Shown here piece by piece: positions 35,560 to 44,722 of a stretch of 64,000 nt of DNA (positions are counted from its first letter, which is position 1; every line of letters begins with the position of its first letter). A program made the position numbers and the translations under genes. This DNA comes from Micromonospora wenchangensis (GTDB taxonomy: Bacteria; Actinomycetota; Actinomycetes; Mycobacteriales; Micromonosporaceae), in contig NZ_MZMV01000011.1 of assembly GCF_002210435.1 (NCBI RefSeq), positions 62,001 to 126,000 on the forward strand, given 5' to 3'. The notes beneath the pieces were generated by a model, which was not told the DNA's origin, did no database searches, and saw only the letters and a list, made by a program, of their open reading frames with translations.

Positions 35560-37022
35560 CGGCTGACCGGGCGGCGCAGGTATTCACCGCGCGGGGTGCC
35601 GACGACCGCGCCATCGCGGAGGATGCGATGTCCGCGTAGCCATACGTCGTCCACCCGGGCGGTCAGCTCGAACCCTTCGAACGGGGTGTACTCCTGAGTG
35701 GACTCACTGGCCTCCGCCGTCACCGTCCAGGTGCGGTCCGGGTCGACCAGGACGATATCCGCGTCGAAGCCCACCGCCAGGTCCCCCTTGCGCGGCCACA
35801 ACCCGTAGCGCTTCGCCGGATTGGCGCAGACCAACTCGGCGACCCGGCCCAGCGGCAGCCCTTGCCGCCGTCCCTCGGTGATCAGGGCGGGGAGCAGGTA
35901 CTCCGCCCCGCCGAACCCGGACTTCGCCACGAAGACGTCGTCCCGGTCGGCGCCGAACTTCGCCTCGTCCCGGCAGCAGGCGTGGTCGGAGACCACCCAG
36001 TCGACCTGTCCGGCGAGCACGGCCCGCCAGAGCGCCTGCCGGTCGGACTCGGCGCGTAACGGAGGGTTCACCTTGCCGCCGAGCCCGGCGGCGGTGTCGT
36101 AGGTGGCGATCAGGTGGCCGATGGTGACCTCGCGGCGGAAGTCCACGTGCGGGAAGGCGGCGGCCATCCGCAGCGCGGACTCCATCGCCTTCTCGCCGGA
36201 CAGGTGCAGCAGGTTGATCGCCGGCAGGCCGGTCTCGTGGGCCAGGTAGGAGGCGATGGTGATCGCGAGCCCCTCCGAGTGCGCCGGGCGGGACGCGCTG
36301 TAGGCGGCCAATCCCTTCAGATCCCCGGCCTCCTCCACCAGTTTCGAGTAGGCCGCCATGATTTCGGCGGTCTCGCAGTGCAGCGACAGGCTGATGCCGT
36401 CCGCCAGCTCGGGCCGCTGTTCCCGGACCCGTTGAAGGCCGCGCATGACGAACTCGAAGTGCGCCAGATCGTAGCGCTCACCGGGCGGGGTCATCAGGAA
36501 CGACGACTGGTCGGTGGAGCGCCCGTGCAGGCCGTGCGAACCGTAGAACATGAAGATCTTGAAAGAGCTGACCCCGAACTCGTCGACCAGCATGCCGATC
36601 TCGTCGATGTGGCCGGCCTGCATGGGGGCGAGGTGGAAGGCGTAGTCGACGTAGGCCCGCCCCTCGGCCAGGCTCAGCACCTCGGGAAAGAACTCGGCGT
36701 AGCTGCCGCCCCGGTTCAGGTAGTACTGCCCGGTGCGCATGTAGGTCAGCCCGGTGGTGACACCGCCCTGCGCCGAGGCCCGCGACTCGCTGGCGGTGTC
36801 GACGTCGAGCGGGTTGTAGATCCCCCAGTGCTGGTGTCCGTCGACCGCGCCGGGGAAGGCCAGTCGGCCGCCGGCGTCGACCACCTCCTCGGCACCGGCG
36901 GGGGAGAGGTCCGGCCCGATGGCCGCGATCCGGCCCGACCGGACCGCGATGGATGTTGGGACGGGCTCGTCCTCGCCCGGGCGTACCGCCCGCGTGTTGG
37001 CGATGAGCAGGTCATAAGCCAT
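35556..37022 (-). CDS. dihydropyrimidinase/hydantoinase/allantoinase-family cyclic amidohydrolase
   Basis: 488 residues with the full binuclear site: H63 and H65 (DGHQHWG), probable carboxylated K155 ([10 protein letters not shown]), H215 (LHCET), H273 (LHLSGEKAM) and D346 ([11 protein letters not shown]). It opens cyclic amides such as hydantoins, dihydropyrimidines, allantoin or imides. ATG 37022 has AGGAGG 6 nt upstream. Its TAG stop (35558-35556) lies inside the CTAG edge of the IS element, which therefore left the protein end intact. It has its own operator at 37062. Confidence 0.92.
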   Translation of the reverse strand: MAYDLLIANTRAVRPGEDEPVPTSIAVRSGRIAAIGPDLSPAGAEEVVDAGGRLAFPGAVDGHQHWGIYNPLDVDTASESRASAQGGVTTGLTYMRTGQYYLNRGGSYAEFFPEVLSLAEGRAYVDYAFHLAPMQAGHIDEIGMLVDEFGVSSFKIFMFYGSHGLHGRSTDQSSFLMTPPGERYDLAHFEFVMRGLQRVREQRPELADGISLSLHCETAEIMAAYSKLVEEAGDLKGLAAYSASRPAHSEGLAITIASYLAHETGLPAINLLHLSGEKAMESALRMAAAFPHVDFRREVTIGHLIATYDTAAGLGGKVNPPLRAESDRQALWRAVLAGQVDWVVSDHACCRDEAKFGADRDDVFVAKSGFGGAEYLLPALITEGRRQGLPLGRVAELVCANPAKRYGLWPRKGDLAVGFDADIVLVDPDRTWTVTAEASESTQEYTPFEGFELTARVDDVWLRGHRILRDGAVVGTPRGEYLRRPVSR

Positions 37023-37061
37023 GGGGCCACCTCCTTGCGGTGGGCACAGGCTAAGCCCGTT

Positions 37062-37086
37062 GGACCGCTGAGCGCAACACCGATCC
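37062..37086 (-). promoter_or_regulatory. IclR-type operator before the cyclic amidohydrolase gene
   Basis: Minus strand: GGATC ggt GTTGC gctcag CGGTCC. Spacing is conserved but each half has one mismatch, so it is the weakest copy. A further half-site GTTCCGCT lies just upstream. No clear -10 was seen. Confidence 0.55.
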
Positions 37087-37109
37087 GTTGAGCGGAACAG
37101 ATGGATCGG

Positions 37110-37955
37110 CTACCGACGCGCGCGAGCCAGCACCGCCCGGGCCGAACGGGCGACCGCCTCGTCCACCATCGTTCCGGTGCCGTCCACCGCCGCCGCCCCG
37201 CCGCCCCCGCCGGCGTACGCGGCGATGACCCGCTCGGCCTCGGCCACCTCCTCGGCGGTCGGGGTGAAGACTTCGTTGATCACCGGCACCTGAGCGGGGT
37301 GGATCGCCGTCCGTCCGGAAAAGCCGAGCCGGCGCAGGGCCTCGGTGCCGGCCCGCAGTTTGTCGGTGTCCCGGTAGTTCACGGTGGCCGGGCCGACCGG
37401 CGCGGCCAGCCCGGCGGCCGCCGAGGCGACGACCGCCTCGAACCGGGCCGGAAGCAGCTCCAGCTCGTCCGGACCGGCACGCAGGCCCAGGTCGGCGGTC
37501 AGGTCCGCCTCGCCGAGTCCGAGCAGCAACACCCGGGGTGCGGCGGCGACGGCGTCGATCTGCCGGAGCCCGCGCGCCGACTCCAGTCGGGGCGAGACCG
37601 CGATGTGCCCTACCGGTAGGCCGCGCTCGCTCTCCAGGTCGGTGAGCAGGGCGTCGAGGCGACTCAGCAGGGACGGGCCGTCCACCTTCGCCACCACCAG
37701 GCCGGTGAGGCCGGGGCGGACCGCCGCCCGTAGATCCTCCTCCAGGGCGTCCGGCGAGACCCGGACCCAGGCGTCGGCGTCGCCGGTGGCGCCGGAGTCC
37801 AGCCAGTCGGCGACCACCGAACGGGCGGTCGGCCGCTGCGCTACCGGTACCGCGTCCTCCAGGTCCGCGATGATGGCGTCGGCTCCGACGCCGGCGGCCT
37901 TGTTGAGCATCCGGGGCGAGTGGCCGGGGACATAGAGCCAGGACCGGGACACCAT
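37110..37955 (-). CDS. HpcH/HpaI aldolase / citrate lyase beta (CitE)-like protein
   Basis: 281 residues, CitE-like TIM barrel. SWLYVPGHSPRMLNKAAGVGADAIIADLEDAV is the typical N-terminus. The acidic metal ligands are in SPRLESARGL and LGLGEADLTADLGL, and RTAIHPAQVPVINEVFTPT is the C-terminal signature. It probably cleaves or forms a C-C bond on a 2-hydroxyacyl or malyl-CoA type compound, which would link with the CoA-transferase and CoA ligase. ATG 37955. Confidence 0.9.
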   Translation of the reverse strand: MVSRSWLYVPGHSPRMLNKAAGVGADAIIADLEDAVPVAQRPTARSVVADWLDSGATGDADAWVRVSPDALEEDLRAAVRPGLTGLVVAKVDGPSLLSRLDALLTDLESERGLPVGHIAVSPRLESARGLRQIDAVAAAPRVLLLGLGEADLTADLGLRAGPDELELLPARFEAVVASAAAGLAAPVGPATVNYRDTDKLRAGTEALRRLGFSGRTAIHPAQVPVINEVFTPTAEEVAEAERVIAAYAGGGGGAAAVDGTGTMVDEAVARSARAVLARARR

Positions 37956-37958
37956 AAC

Positions 37959-37989
37959 GCCTCCTCAGTTGGAACGGTGTTCCAATCTA
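37959..37989 (-). promoter_or_regulatory. IclR-type operator and -10 of the CitE-like gene
   Basis: Minus strand: -10-like TAGATT at 37989-37984, followed directly by GGAAC acc GTTCC aactga GGAGGC at 37983-37959. The inverted repeat is perfect, while the third half is replaced by the ribosome-binding site GGAGG. Confidence 0.68.
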
Positions 37990-38203
37990 GCGCGGTGTGC
38001 TGAGGCGAAGCGCGCGGCCTGCCGTTCGGCCCGGCCCGGCCCGTGCCAGGCAGTCACGTCGGGCTTCGGCGACCCCGGTCGGAGAAATGCCGGGTCAACG
38101 GGGATCGCACCGATCCGGTTGTCCAGGTCCTGGTTATTTGGCATGTTCCACGCGATAGGTGGCGCGTGCCCGAGGCCGGGTAGCGGTCCGCTGAGACGGA
38201 GAG

Positions 38204-38344
38204 ATGACCGGTGACGATCTGACGGTGTTGGCGGATCGGCTGCGATGGGATCGCCGGCGGCATCCCTACCGGGGGCGACGGGAATACTCACAGACCGCCC
38301 GCCGGGTGGCCGAGGAGTGTGATCGACTGGTCGCCGAGGGGTGA
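38204..38344 (+). CDS. small hypothetical ORF (46 aa)
   Basis: A 46-residue ORF beginning at ATG with GGAGA directly upstream. It is strongly basic in the middle (RLRWDRRRHPYRGRREYSQT) and ends RRVAEECDRLVAEG. It resembles the start of a small DNA-binding or toxin-antitoxin-type protein but no family is sure. It is the first frame after the catabolic island and may be a gene fragment. Confidence 0.35.
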   Translation: MTGDDLTVLADRLRWDRRRHPYRGRREYSQTARRVAEECDRLVAEG

Positions 38345-38499
38345 GCGGATCTCGCGGTGCCGGTGTTGCGCAAGGCCGTCGACCGCATCACCCGAGCCCT
38401 GACGTACCTGACTCATGGACCTGTACGCCAAGGCGGGTGCGGCGGCGTTGCCGAACCCGATCAGCCTGGCCGGTTGGCTGCTGGAGGGTGTATACGGCC

Positions 38500-38602
38500 G
38501 CTGCTGATGGCGGCATCGATGTGTCAAGGAAGTCGCGGTCGGCTGCCCGGTTGTAGAGGGCGTCCATCTTGCCGACCACCACGTCGTCGGGGTGCAGGAC
38601 CG
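38500..38602 (-). pseudogene. nucleotidyltransferase (AbiEii-type) fragment
   Basis: About 34 residues on the minus strand (HPDDVVVGKMDALYNRAADRD then FLD) match the conserved helix block of AbiEii-like nucleotidyltransferases, as in the toxin part of some TA systems. No start, catalytic GS-DxD block or C-terminus remains. It overlaps a plus-strand fragment, so at least one of the two is a relic. Confidence 0.4.
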
Positions 38603-38969
38603 GACCGATGTCCATCTGGACTGGCGGCTGGGCGTGCCAGTCCGCGACCAGTTCCACGCGGTGCTGCTGGTCTGGGTGGCCGGCAGTGCCGTCGACTACG
38701 CCCGGTTGGTCGACCCGGCCCGGATCATCTCGCCCGAACGCCGTGCCCGGTACTGGGAAGACACCGCCCTGGCGCTGCGCGGCCGTGGACGCCCACAGGC
38801 CACGTTCCAGGCTCTGCTGGCAGCCGAACACGACACCCCACAGGAAGTCCGGTTCCGGCCCTGGGCACAACAGCTCACCACCGACCTGCTCTCCCGCAAC
38901 AGCCACAGCCTGCCGAACATACGCGAGGATTCGCGCGCGACCAGTGAAGGTGCGATGGTGCTGAGCTGA
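38592..38969 (+). pseudogene. C-terminal fragment of an XRE-type regulator (TPR-like part)
   Basis: The frame reads ARYWEDTALALRGRGRPQATFQALLAAEHDTPQEVRFRPWAQQLTTDLL, the typical end of actinobacterial HTH-XRE proteins with helical repeats. The DNA-binding N-terminus is missing, and upstream sequence is in other frames (38341-38520), so the gene is decayed. Confidence 0.4.
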
Positions 38970-38975
38970 TCGTCC

Positions 38976-39480
38976 TGGCATCAAGTTGTGTGGTGGACAG
39001 TTCGCCTACTTGTTGGCCGGTGAGGGGCAGCAGGACCAGATGGAGTACGTGGGGGACGGCCCGCTCGGTCAGGTGCTGCCTGCCGGCGTCTCCAGCGGGT
39101 CGGAACTGTGGGTGTCCTTCGTGCAGATTCAGCAGGTCGGTCAGTGGTGCCAGGAACAGCGGGATCTGGTCCGGGACGCCGTGGGTGGCCAGGAACAGGT
39201 GCAGCGCGGCGGGATCTGCCACGTGCAGGTCGTTGTGTAGGCGTTGCCGTTCCCAGCTGACGTTGTCGTAGCCGTGGAGGCTGGCAGCGGTGACGAGGGC
39301 ATCGGAGTCATCGCGGAGCGCGATGGTGGTGTCGCCGGGGCAGCGGCAGATGTTCTCGGTGAAGAGGCCGGTCGTGGTCAGCTTTCGCGCCGCTTCGATC
39401 GTCGAGGGGGACCGTAGTTCGGCCAGGGTCGCCCGGTCGGCCAGGGGCCGGCGTCCTCGCCGCCGTCGAGGATCCGCACG
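38976..39480 (-). pseudogene. hypothetical protein remnant
   Basis: A minus-strand frame with plausible coding character: TIEAARKLTTTGLFTENICRCPGDTTIALRDDSD, then WERQRLHNDLHVADPAALHLFLATHGV. It looks like a piece of an actinobacterial protein of unknown function. No good start is found and both ends run into arginine-rich shadow sequence. The region between the catabolic island and the conjugative genes is a patchwork of such pieces. Confidence 0.3.
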
Positions 39481-39619
39481 ACGTGCGTCCGCGACCACAC
39501 ATCCGAGAGCCAACTGATCACGGTCAACCTCTCCACGCCGTGCCCAGCCCCGCCGCCGATCCGGCATGCGGAATCGTCGGGCTGTCAGCGTAGGCGCTGG
39601 TCTGCGTTTCCTCGGATCG

Positions 39620-41554
39620 TCAGTTGCCGGGGCGATCGATGAGGCGGCGGAGGGCGTTTCCGGTGTGGGGGAAGGCGAGTCGCAGGGTGTCGGCGGTGAG
39701 GCGGATGCCCCACCAGGTGAGGGCGACGAGGTAGCCGATGATCAGGGCGCTGTGGGTGTTGTAGCTGATGACGAGGGCGTAGCCGATGGTGAGGCCGGGT
39801 GTGGTGATGAGGCGGATGGTGCGGGTGCGGCTGACGGTCAGGGCGGTGGCGGTGCCGAGGAGGGCGGCGCCGATGGTGCTGGCCAGGCCGGGCATGCCGG
39901 TGAGGTCGATGGGTGTGGACAGGGTGTAGGCGGCGCGGATGAGCCAGATGCCGGCGGCGGCGGTGGCGGCGTGGGTGATGGCGGGGCGGGTGAGGGTGAG
40001 CCAGTGGGGGAGGGCGTGGGCGGGGATGCGGGGTGCGGTGGCCGCGATGAGGGTGGCGCAGGCGGCGAGGGGAAGTGCGCCGCCGAGGGTCCATTTGAGG
40101 TAGGAGGTGTAGTCGAAGGAGAAGGCGGTGCCGGTGGCGAGGCCGTAGAGGGTGGCGGTGATGGTGCCGCCGACGGCGGCGGCGAGGTAGCTGCGGCGGA
40201 TGAGGCTGCCGGTGGTGGGTTCCTCGGTGGGGGTGGTGGGTGTGCCGGTGAGCCAGGTGGTGGGGGCGAGGTGGGCGATCGCGATGGCGGTGAGCATGGC
40301 GAGGGCACCGGCGGTACCGAGTTGCGGCAGCGAGGTGCGGGCGCCGACGACCCAGGTGTTGTGGATGGTGATGTCGGCGGTGAGGACGGCCTGCACGAGC
40401 AGCGCCAGGGAGCAGGCGCCGATGAGAAGGGTGCCGGTGAGGTCGCTGATGCGCAGCCGGACGCGGGGCAGCCGAGCGGCGGTGGCGCGGGGTGCGGGCT
40501 GGTGGTGGGCGGTGAGGGTCAGAGCGCCGTCGGTGAGGGCGTGGGGGTGGTCGACGAGGACGGGGGTGGTGCCGGTGGTGTGGGCGAGGTGCTCGGCGAC
40601 GGAGGGCAGGGTGGGGTCTGGTCGCAGGATGACGGTGGGGAGGTGGCCGGTGTCGACGTCGGCGGCGTCGAGGAGGTCGGTGACGGCGCGGGGGATCTGG
40701 TCGAGGACGGGTTGCGCGGCGCGGGTGACGTCGGCGCGGGTGATGATCGCGGGTTGGCGGGGTGCGGGGAGGAGGACGGGGGCGCGTTCCTGGGTGACGA
40801 GGAGTTGCCGGGCGGTGCGGACGGCGTCGGTGAGGGCGCGGTGGTCGTCTGCGGTGGCGGGATCGTCGCCGGGGGCGCGGAGGGGATCGTCGTCGCCGGT
40901 GGCGGTGTGGATGACGTGGTCGGTGATGAGGCGGTCGAGGTCGGGGGCGTCGTCGAGGCTTCGGGTGGCCAGTTCGGTGTAGCCGCCGTCGGTGGTGTGT
41001 AGGACGGTGAGGGTCGCCGGGTGCCGGTCGGCCTGGCAGACGAGGACGCAGGAGCCGGCGGGTGTGGGGTGGCCGAGGGTCGTGGCGTGGGCGGCGAGCG
41101 CGGCGGGTGCGGTGACCAGGGCAGGGGACGGTAGTCCGGCGCGCTGTGCGGCTTCGGTGACCTGGTGGCGGCGGCGTGGCCCCCAGCTCGGTGGGATGGT
41201 CACGGTGAGGGCGGTGATCGGCTGACCGATTTGGTGGGCGGCGTGCTGGCCGACATGCCGTAGCACTGCCGCGAGGAGGTCCACGGGGTCGGTGGGTGCG
41301 GCGTTGGTGGCGTCGGTGAGAGCGGTTTTGCCGAGCAGGGCGGTCGGGTCGTCGACGAAGCGGTGGTCCGCCGGGATGGACGTCGCTGCGTCAACGCCGA
41401 CGTACAGGTGCCCGGTGGGGCCGATGACGACACCGGGGGGCATGACGAGGCGGCCGTCGATGAGGATCGGGACGCGGACGCCGTCGCGGCTGACGGTCGC
41501 GGCGATGGCGGCGGAGCTCAGATCGACGGCTGCCGTGGTGTCCCCGTGTGGCAT
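39620..41554 (-). CDS. Hsp70-like protein fused to a multi-pass membrane domain
   Basis: 644 residues. The N-terminal part (1-370) is an actin/Hsp70-like ATPase: AAVDLSSAAIAATV, FVDDPTALLGKTALT, ITALTVTIPPSWGPRRRHQVTEAAQRAGL and DLDRLITDHVI. The phosphate-2 region is poor, so ATP binding may be reduced. The C-terminal part has about eight membrane segments (for example LLIGACSLALLVQAVL, GLTIGYALVISYNTHSALIIGYLVALTWW). No peptide-binding domain is present. Divergent from the LysM/BTAD gene, with a 138-nt shared upstream region. Probably a conjugative-element membrane factor; role unknown. Confidence 0.8.
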   Translation of the reverse strand: MPHGDTTAAVDLSSAAIAATVSRDGVRVPILIDGRLVMPPGVVIGPTGHLYVGVDAATSIPADHRFVDDPTALLGKTALTDATNAAPTDPVDLLAAVLRHVGQHAAHQIGQPITALTVTIPPSWGPRRRHQVTEAAQRAGLPSPALVTAPAALAAHATTLGHPTPAGSCVLVCQADRHPATLTVLHTTDGGYTELATRSLDDAPDLDRLITDHVIHTATGDDDPLRAPGDDPATADDHRALTDAVRTARQLLVTQERAPVLLPAPRQPAIITRADVTRAAQPVLDQIPRAVTDLLDAADVDTGHLPTVILRPDPTLPSVAEHLAHTTGTTPVLVDHPHALTDGALTLTAHHQPAPRATAARLPRVRLRISDLTGTLLIGACSLALLVQAVLTADITIHNTWVVGARTSLPQLGTAGALAMLTAIAIAHLAPTTWLTGTPTTPTEEPTTGSLIRRSYLAAAVGGTITATLYGLATGTAFSFDYTSYLKWTLGGALPLAACATLIAATAPRIPAHALPHWLTLTRPAITHAATAAAGIWLIRAAYTLSTPIDLTGMPGLASTIGAALLGTATALTVSRTRTIRLITTPGLTIGYALVISYNTHSALIIGYLVALTWWGIRLTADTLRLAFPHTGNALRRLIDRPGN

Positions 41555-41692
41555 GGGGGGCAGTCTGGCCCGTGGGGGTGTGGCGACGTCAACCCTGATT
41601 GTCCGCGTGATCCTTTGTGCGCGGATGGTGAGAATCCTTCTCGACGCAATAGCCAGCGACGTGCATTCTCCTGTAAGCGGAGAGCTTCACCG

Positions 41693-44452
41693 ATGAGTCG
41701 CAGGGAGGGACGGGTGCCGAAGGTGTCCTCGGACAGGGGCGACAGACTCGCCGAGTACGGCACACGGGCCACGGTCCACCCACCCCGCGACATCCCACCC
41801 CGTCGAGTACCTCTCTCCCGCACCGTCGCTACCGGAGCCCGGGTCGTGGCCGCCGCCGGCATCCTCCTGGTGGTCGTGCCAGCCGTGCTGTGGCTCGCCG
41901 GCGGGAACCCGCTGCGGCGGCTACCGCAGTGGTCGCAGATCCCCGCCTGGTTCGAACGCTCCAGCGGACGGTTCACCCCCGACGTCCTCATCGGCGCGGC
42001 GTTCTGGGTGATGTGGCTGCTGTGGGCGGTGTTCGCCCTGCTCCTCGTCGCCGAACTCGTCACCACGCTGACCCGGTGGCGCATCCCGGCGCTCACCCTG
42101 CCGGCACCCCTGCACCGCCTGGTGTTCGGCCTGGCCGGCACCGCCGCGCTCGCCGTCACCTCCGCAGGCTCCCTCGACGCGGCGGCAACACCTGACCGGC
42201 CGACGACCCCCGTCGCCACCGCCGAACACATCGATGTTCCCCGCCAGGCACCCGCCTCCGGCCCGGCAATCATCCAGGTCGCCGACCAGCGGTACCTCTA
42301 CACCGTCGAACGCCACGACACCCTGTCCAAGGTCGCCAAGGAATGGCTCGGCGACGCGAACCGGTGGCCGCAGATCTGCCAACTGAACAAACACCGCCAC
42401 TTCCCCGGCACCGGCGGCACCCTGCGCGACTGCGACCTCATCTACCCCGGCTGGGAACTGCGGCTACCCGCCGACGCCCGCCCACCACACGCCGCGACCC
42501 CAGCGACCCCGACCACCCCACCACCGCAAGCCCCGCCCCGTCGGGTGCCACCACCGACCTCCGCCAGCGCCGACCCGCAACCCCCAGCACCCACCACCCG
42601 ACCGTCCGACACCACCACCGAAACGCCGCCAGCCAGCCCGAGCAGCACGCCGGCAACCCCAACCATCAGCGGGACGCCGCCAGCACCCTCACCCACCGAG
42701 CCGACCCCCACCCCGCAACAACCCACCGCCGTCGACCCGACCGAACCCACGACCACCGACGACCATGGGGTACGGCTGTCGGCCACCGAGTGGCTGCCCT
42801 GGTCGCTGGCCGCCGCGATCAGCGCCGCCGCCACGATGGTCTGGCTGCACCGTCGCCGCCGCTACACCGGTGAACCCGACACCGAACCCCTCACCGCGCT
42901 GCCGGCACCGGTCGTCCAGGTCCGCCGCGCCGTCACCGCCCACCCATCAGAGCCGGGCAGCGACGAGCAGCCACCGCGCCTGCACCCCGTACTCACATCG
43001 CCGCCCGGTGGTGGAATCGGCATCATCGGCGACGGCGCGCACGCCGCCGCCCGCGCCACCCTCGTCGCCGTCCTCGCCGCAGGCGACCCCCACCACCCCG
43101 ACAACCGCGGCGAAATCATCATCGACACCGCCACCCTGACCACCCTCCTCGGCCCCGACGCCACCACCCTCACCCCATGGCCACGGCTGCACCTCGTCGA
43201 CACCCTCACCGACGCACTCACCACGATCGAAACCCACCTGCTGCACCGCAGCCGCATCCTCGACGACCACACCCTGACCGACCTCGACACCACCCCACCC
43301 CCGGACACCCCCGACGCGGGAGCCCTGCCACCGATCGTCCTCATCACCGACGCACCACCCCCCACTGCCCGGATGCGAACCAGGACCGCCCTCACCCTGG
43401 GCGCGGACCTGCACGTGTCCGCGCTACTGCTCGGTGAATGGACACCCGACGCCACCGTCGACGTCACCACCGACGGACACACCCACCCTGCGGCCGAGCA
43501 GCCCGCCGGACCGGTGCCGCCGCAACTGCCGGTGCTGGAAGCCGCCACGGCGATGCAGATCCTGCAAACCCTCCGCGAGGCGCACACCGGCACACCACCC
43601 GCCGCTGCACCCGCCGTGCCCGTGCCCCTGCACACCAGCCGAGCTGACACGCCACCCGCCGACACCGCACCACCGCCGGGCACCGACCGGCCCGCCGACG
43701 ATGTCCCCACGGGACGCGCTCGACTGCGGGTACTGGGTCCACCGCGCATCGAAGGCATCACCGGGCCGGGACGTCCGCTGCGCGCCAAAGCCCTCGAACT
43801 GGCGGTGTACCTCGCCGTGCACCCCGACGGGGCCGCCACCCGCGAAATCGGCGAGTACCTCGAACCCGACGCCCGCCTCAGCCAAGCCGACCAACGCGTC
43901 CACACCAACGTGTCGAACCTGCGACACGTACTCGGTCGCGCCGGCACCGCAGACACCAAGAACGCCTACGTCATCAAAACCGCCGGCCGGTACCGACTCG
44001 ACCCGACGACCGTCGACGTCGACGTGTGGACCCTGCGCGACCTGATGCGCAACGCCACCATCGCCACCGGACCCCGCCGCCGCGAACTCCTCACCACCGC
44101 CTGCGACCTCTGCACCGCACCACTGGCCGAAGGCCAGGACTACGAATGGCTACCCCCACACCGCGAGACCATCCGACGCTGGGGCACCGAAGCCCACCTT
44201 CTCCTCGCCGACGACCTACTCCACCATGATCCGCAGGCTGCATCGGACCTGCTCGACAAAGCCATCACCCTCGACCACTACAACGAAGCCCTCTACGTCA
44301 AAGCGATGCACGCCCGCCACACCCTCGGCGACGCCGACGGCATCCGCACCCTCCTCCGCGCCCTCACCAAAGCCCTTACCGACCTCGACACCCAACCCCA
44401 CGATGACACCATCACCCTGGCCACCCAGCTGCGCACCAACCTGAGCAAGTAA
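41693..44452 (+). CDS. membrane LysM protein with C-terminal BTAD domain
   Basis: 919 residues. It has three N-terminal membrane segments (about 50-70, 97-122, 140-160), an extracytoplasmic LysM module at 201-258 (YTVERHDTLSKVAKEWLGD) and a Pro/Thr-rich linker (262-365). A membrane segment at about 375-395 is followed by a long cytoplasmic part that ends in an OmpR-like wHTH plus bacterial transcriptional-activation (BTAD) repeats at about 680-919 (RLRVLGPPRIEGITGPGRPLRAKALELAVYLAVHP). This suggests a sensor that couples cell wall to regulation or assembly. ATG 41693 has GGAGAG; GTG 41714 with GGGAGG is an alternative. Confidence 0.85.
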   Translation: MSRREGRVPKVSSDRGDRLAEYGTRATVHPPRDIPPRRVPLSRTVATGARVVAAAGILLVVVPAVLWLAGGNPLRRLPQWSQIPAWFERSSGRFTPDVLIGAAFWVMWLLWAVFALLLVAELVTTLTRWRIPALTLPAPLHRLVFGLAGTAALAVTSAGSLDAAATPDRPTTPVATAEHIDVPRQAPASGPAIIQVADQRYLYTVERHDTLSKVAKEWLGDANRWPQICQLNKHRHFPGTGGTLRDCDLIYPGWELRLPADARPPHAATPATPTTPPPQAPPRRVPPPTSASADPQPPAPTTRPSDTTTETPPASPSSTPATPTISGTPPAPSPTEPTPTPQQPTAVDPTEPTTTDDHGVRLSATEWLPWSLAAAISAAATMVWLHRRRRYTGEPDTEPLTALPAPVVQVRRAVTAHPSEPGSDEQPPRLHPVLTSPPGGGIGIIGDGAHAAARATLVAVLAAGDPHHPDNRGEIIIDTATLTTLLGPDATTLTPWPRLHLVDTLTDALTTIETHLLHRSRILDDHTLTDLDTTPPPDTPDAGALPPIVLITDAPPPTARMRTRTALTLGADLHVSALLLGEWTPDATVDVTTDGHTHPAAEQPAGPVPPQLPVLEAATAMQILQTLREAHTGTPPAAAPAVPVPLHTSRADTPPADTAPPPGTDRPADDVPTGRARLRVLGPPRIEGITGPGRPLRAKALELAVYLAVHPDGAATREIGEYLEPDARLSQADQRVHTNVSNLRHVLGRAGTADTKNAYVIKTAGRYRLDPTTVDVDVWTLRDLMRNATIATGPRRRELLTTACDLCTAPLAEGQDYEWLPPHRETIRRWGTEAHLLLADDLLHHDPQAASDLLDKAITLDHYNEALYVKAMHARHTLGDADGIRTLLRALTKALTDLDTQPHDDTITLATQLRTNLSK

Positions 44453-44511
44453 GCTCAGAGCTGTACAAACAGGGCTCGGTCAATGTGTGGGCGGCACGGT
44501 GGTAGTCATGA

Positions 44512-44722
44512 AGGGGCCTTGAAGCACTTCATCCTGGCCAGGGCATGGTCGACCCCCGCTCGGACGGTCCGGTGCTCGAGGTTCAGGGCTTCCTTTCAGG
44601 CGGGTAGCGAGCTGCCGTCGGCGGGTTTGCGGGAGGGCATGATCTCTCGGGGTTCCTGCGGTAGCCGCCGTCGGCCATCATGGGCCGCCCGTTCAGCATC
44701 TCGGCAATGCCCGAGGTCCGGC
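44512..44722 (-). pseudogene. C-terminal relic of a DDE transposase (IS5-type)
   Basis: Minus-strand pieces EMLNGRPMMADGGYRRNPE, SRKPADGSSLPA and NLEHRTVRAGVDHALARMKCFK are the end of an IS5-type transposase, spread over more than one frame. The N-terminus and inverted ends are gone. It abuts, and probably cut, the gene at 44693-45079. Confidence 0.65.

Noticed and set aside
39566-41002. 478-codon Gly/Glu/Val-rich plus-strand frame
   Set aside because: It mirrors the Ala/Thr/His-rich Hsp70-like gene on the other strand; the repeat look comes from codon bias.
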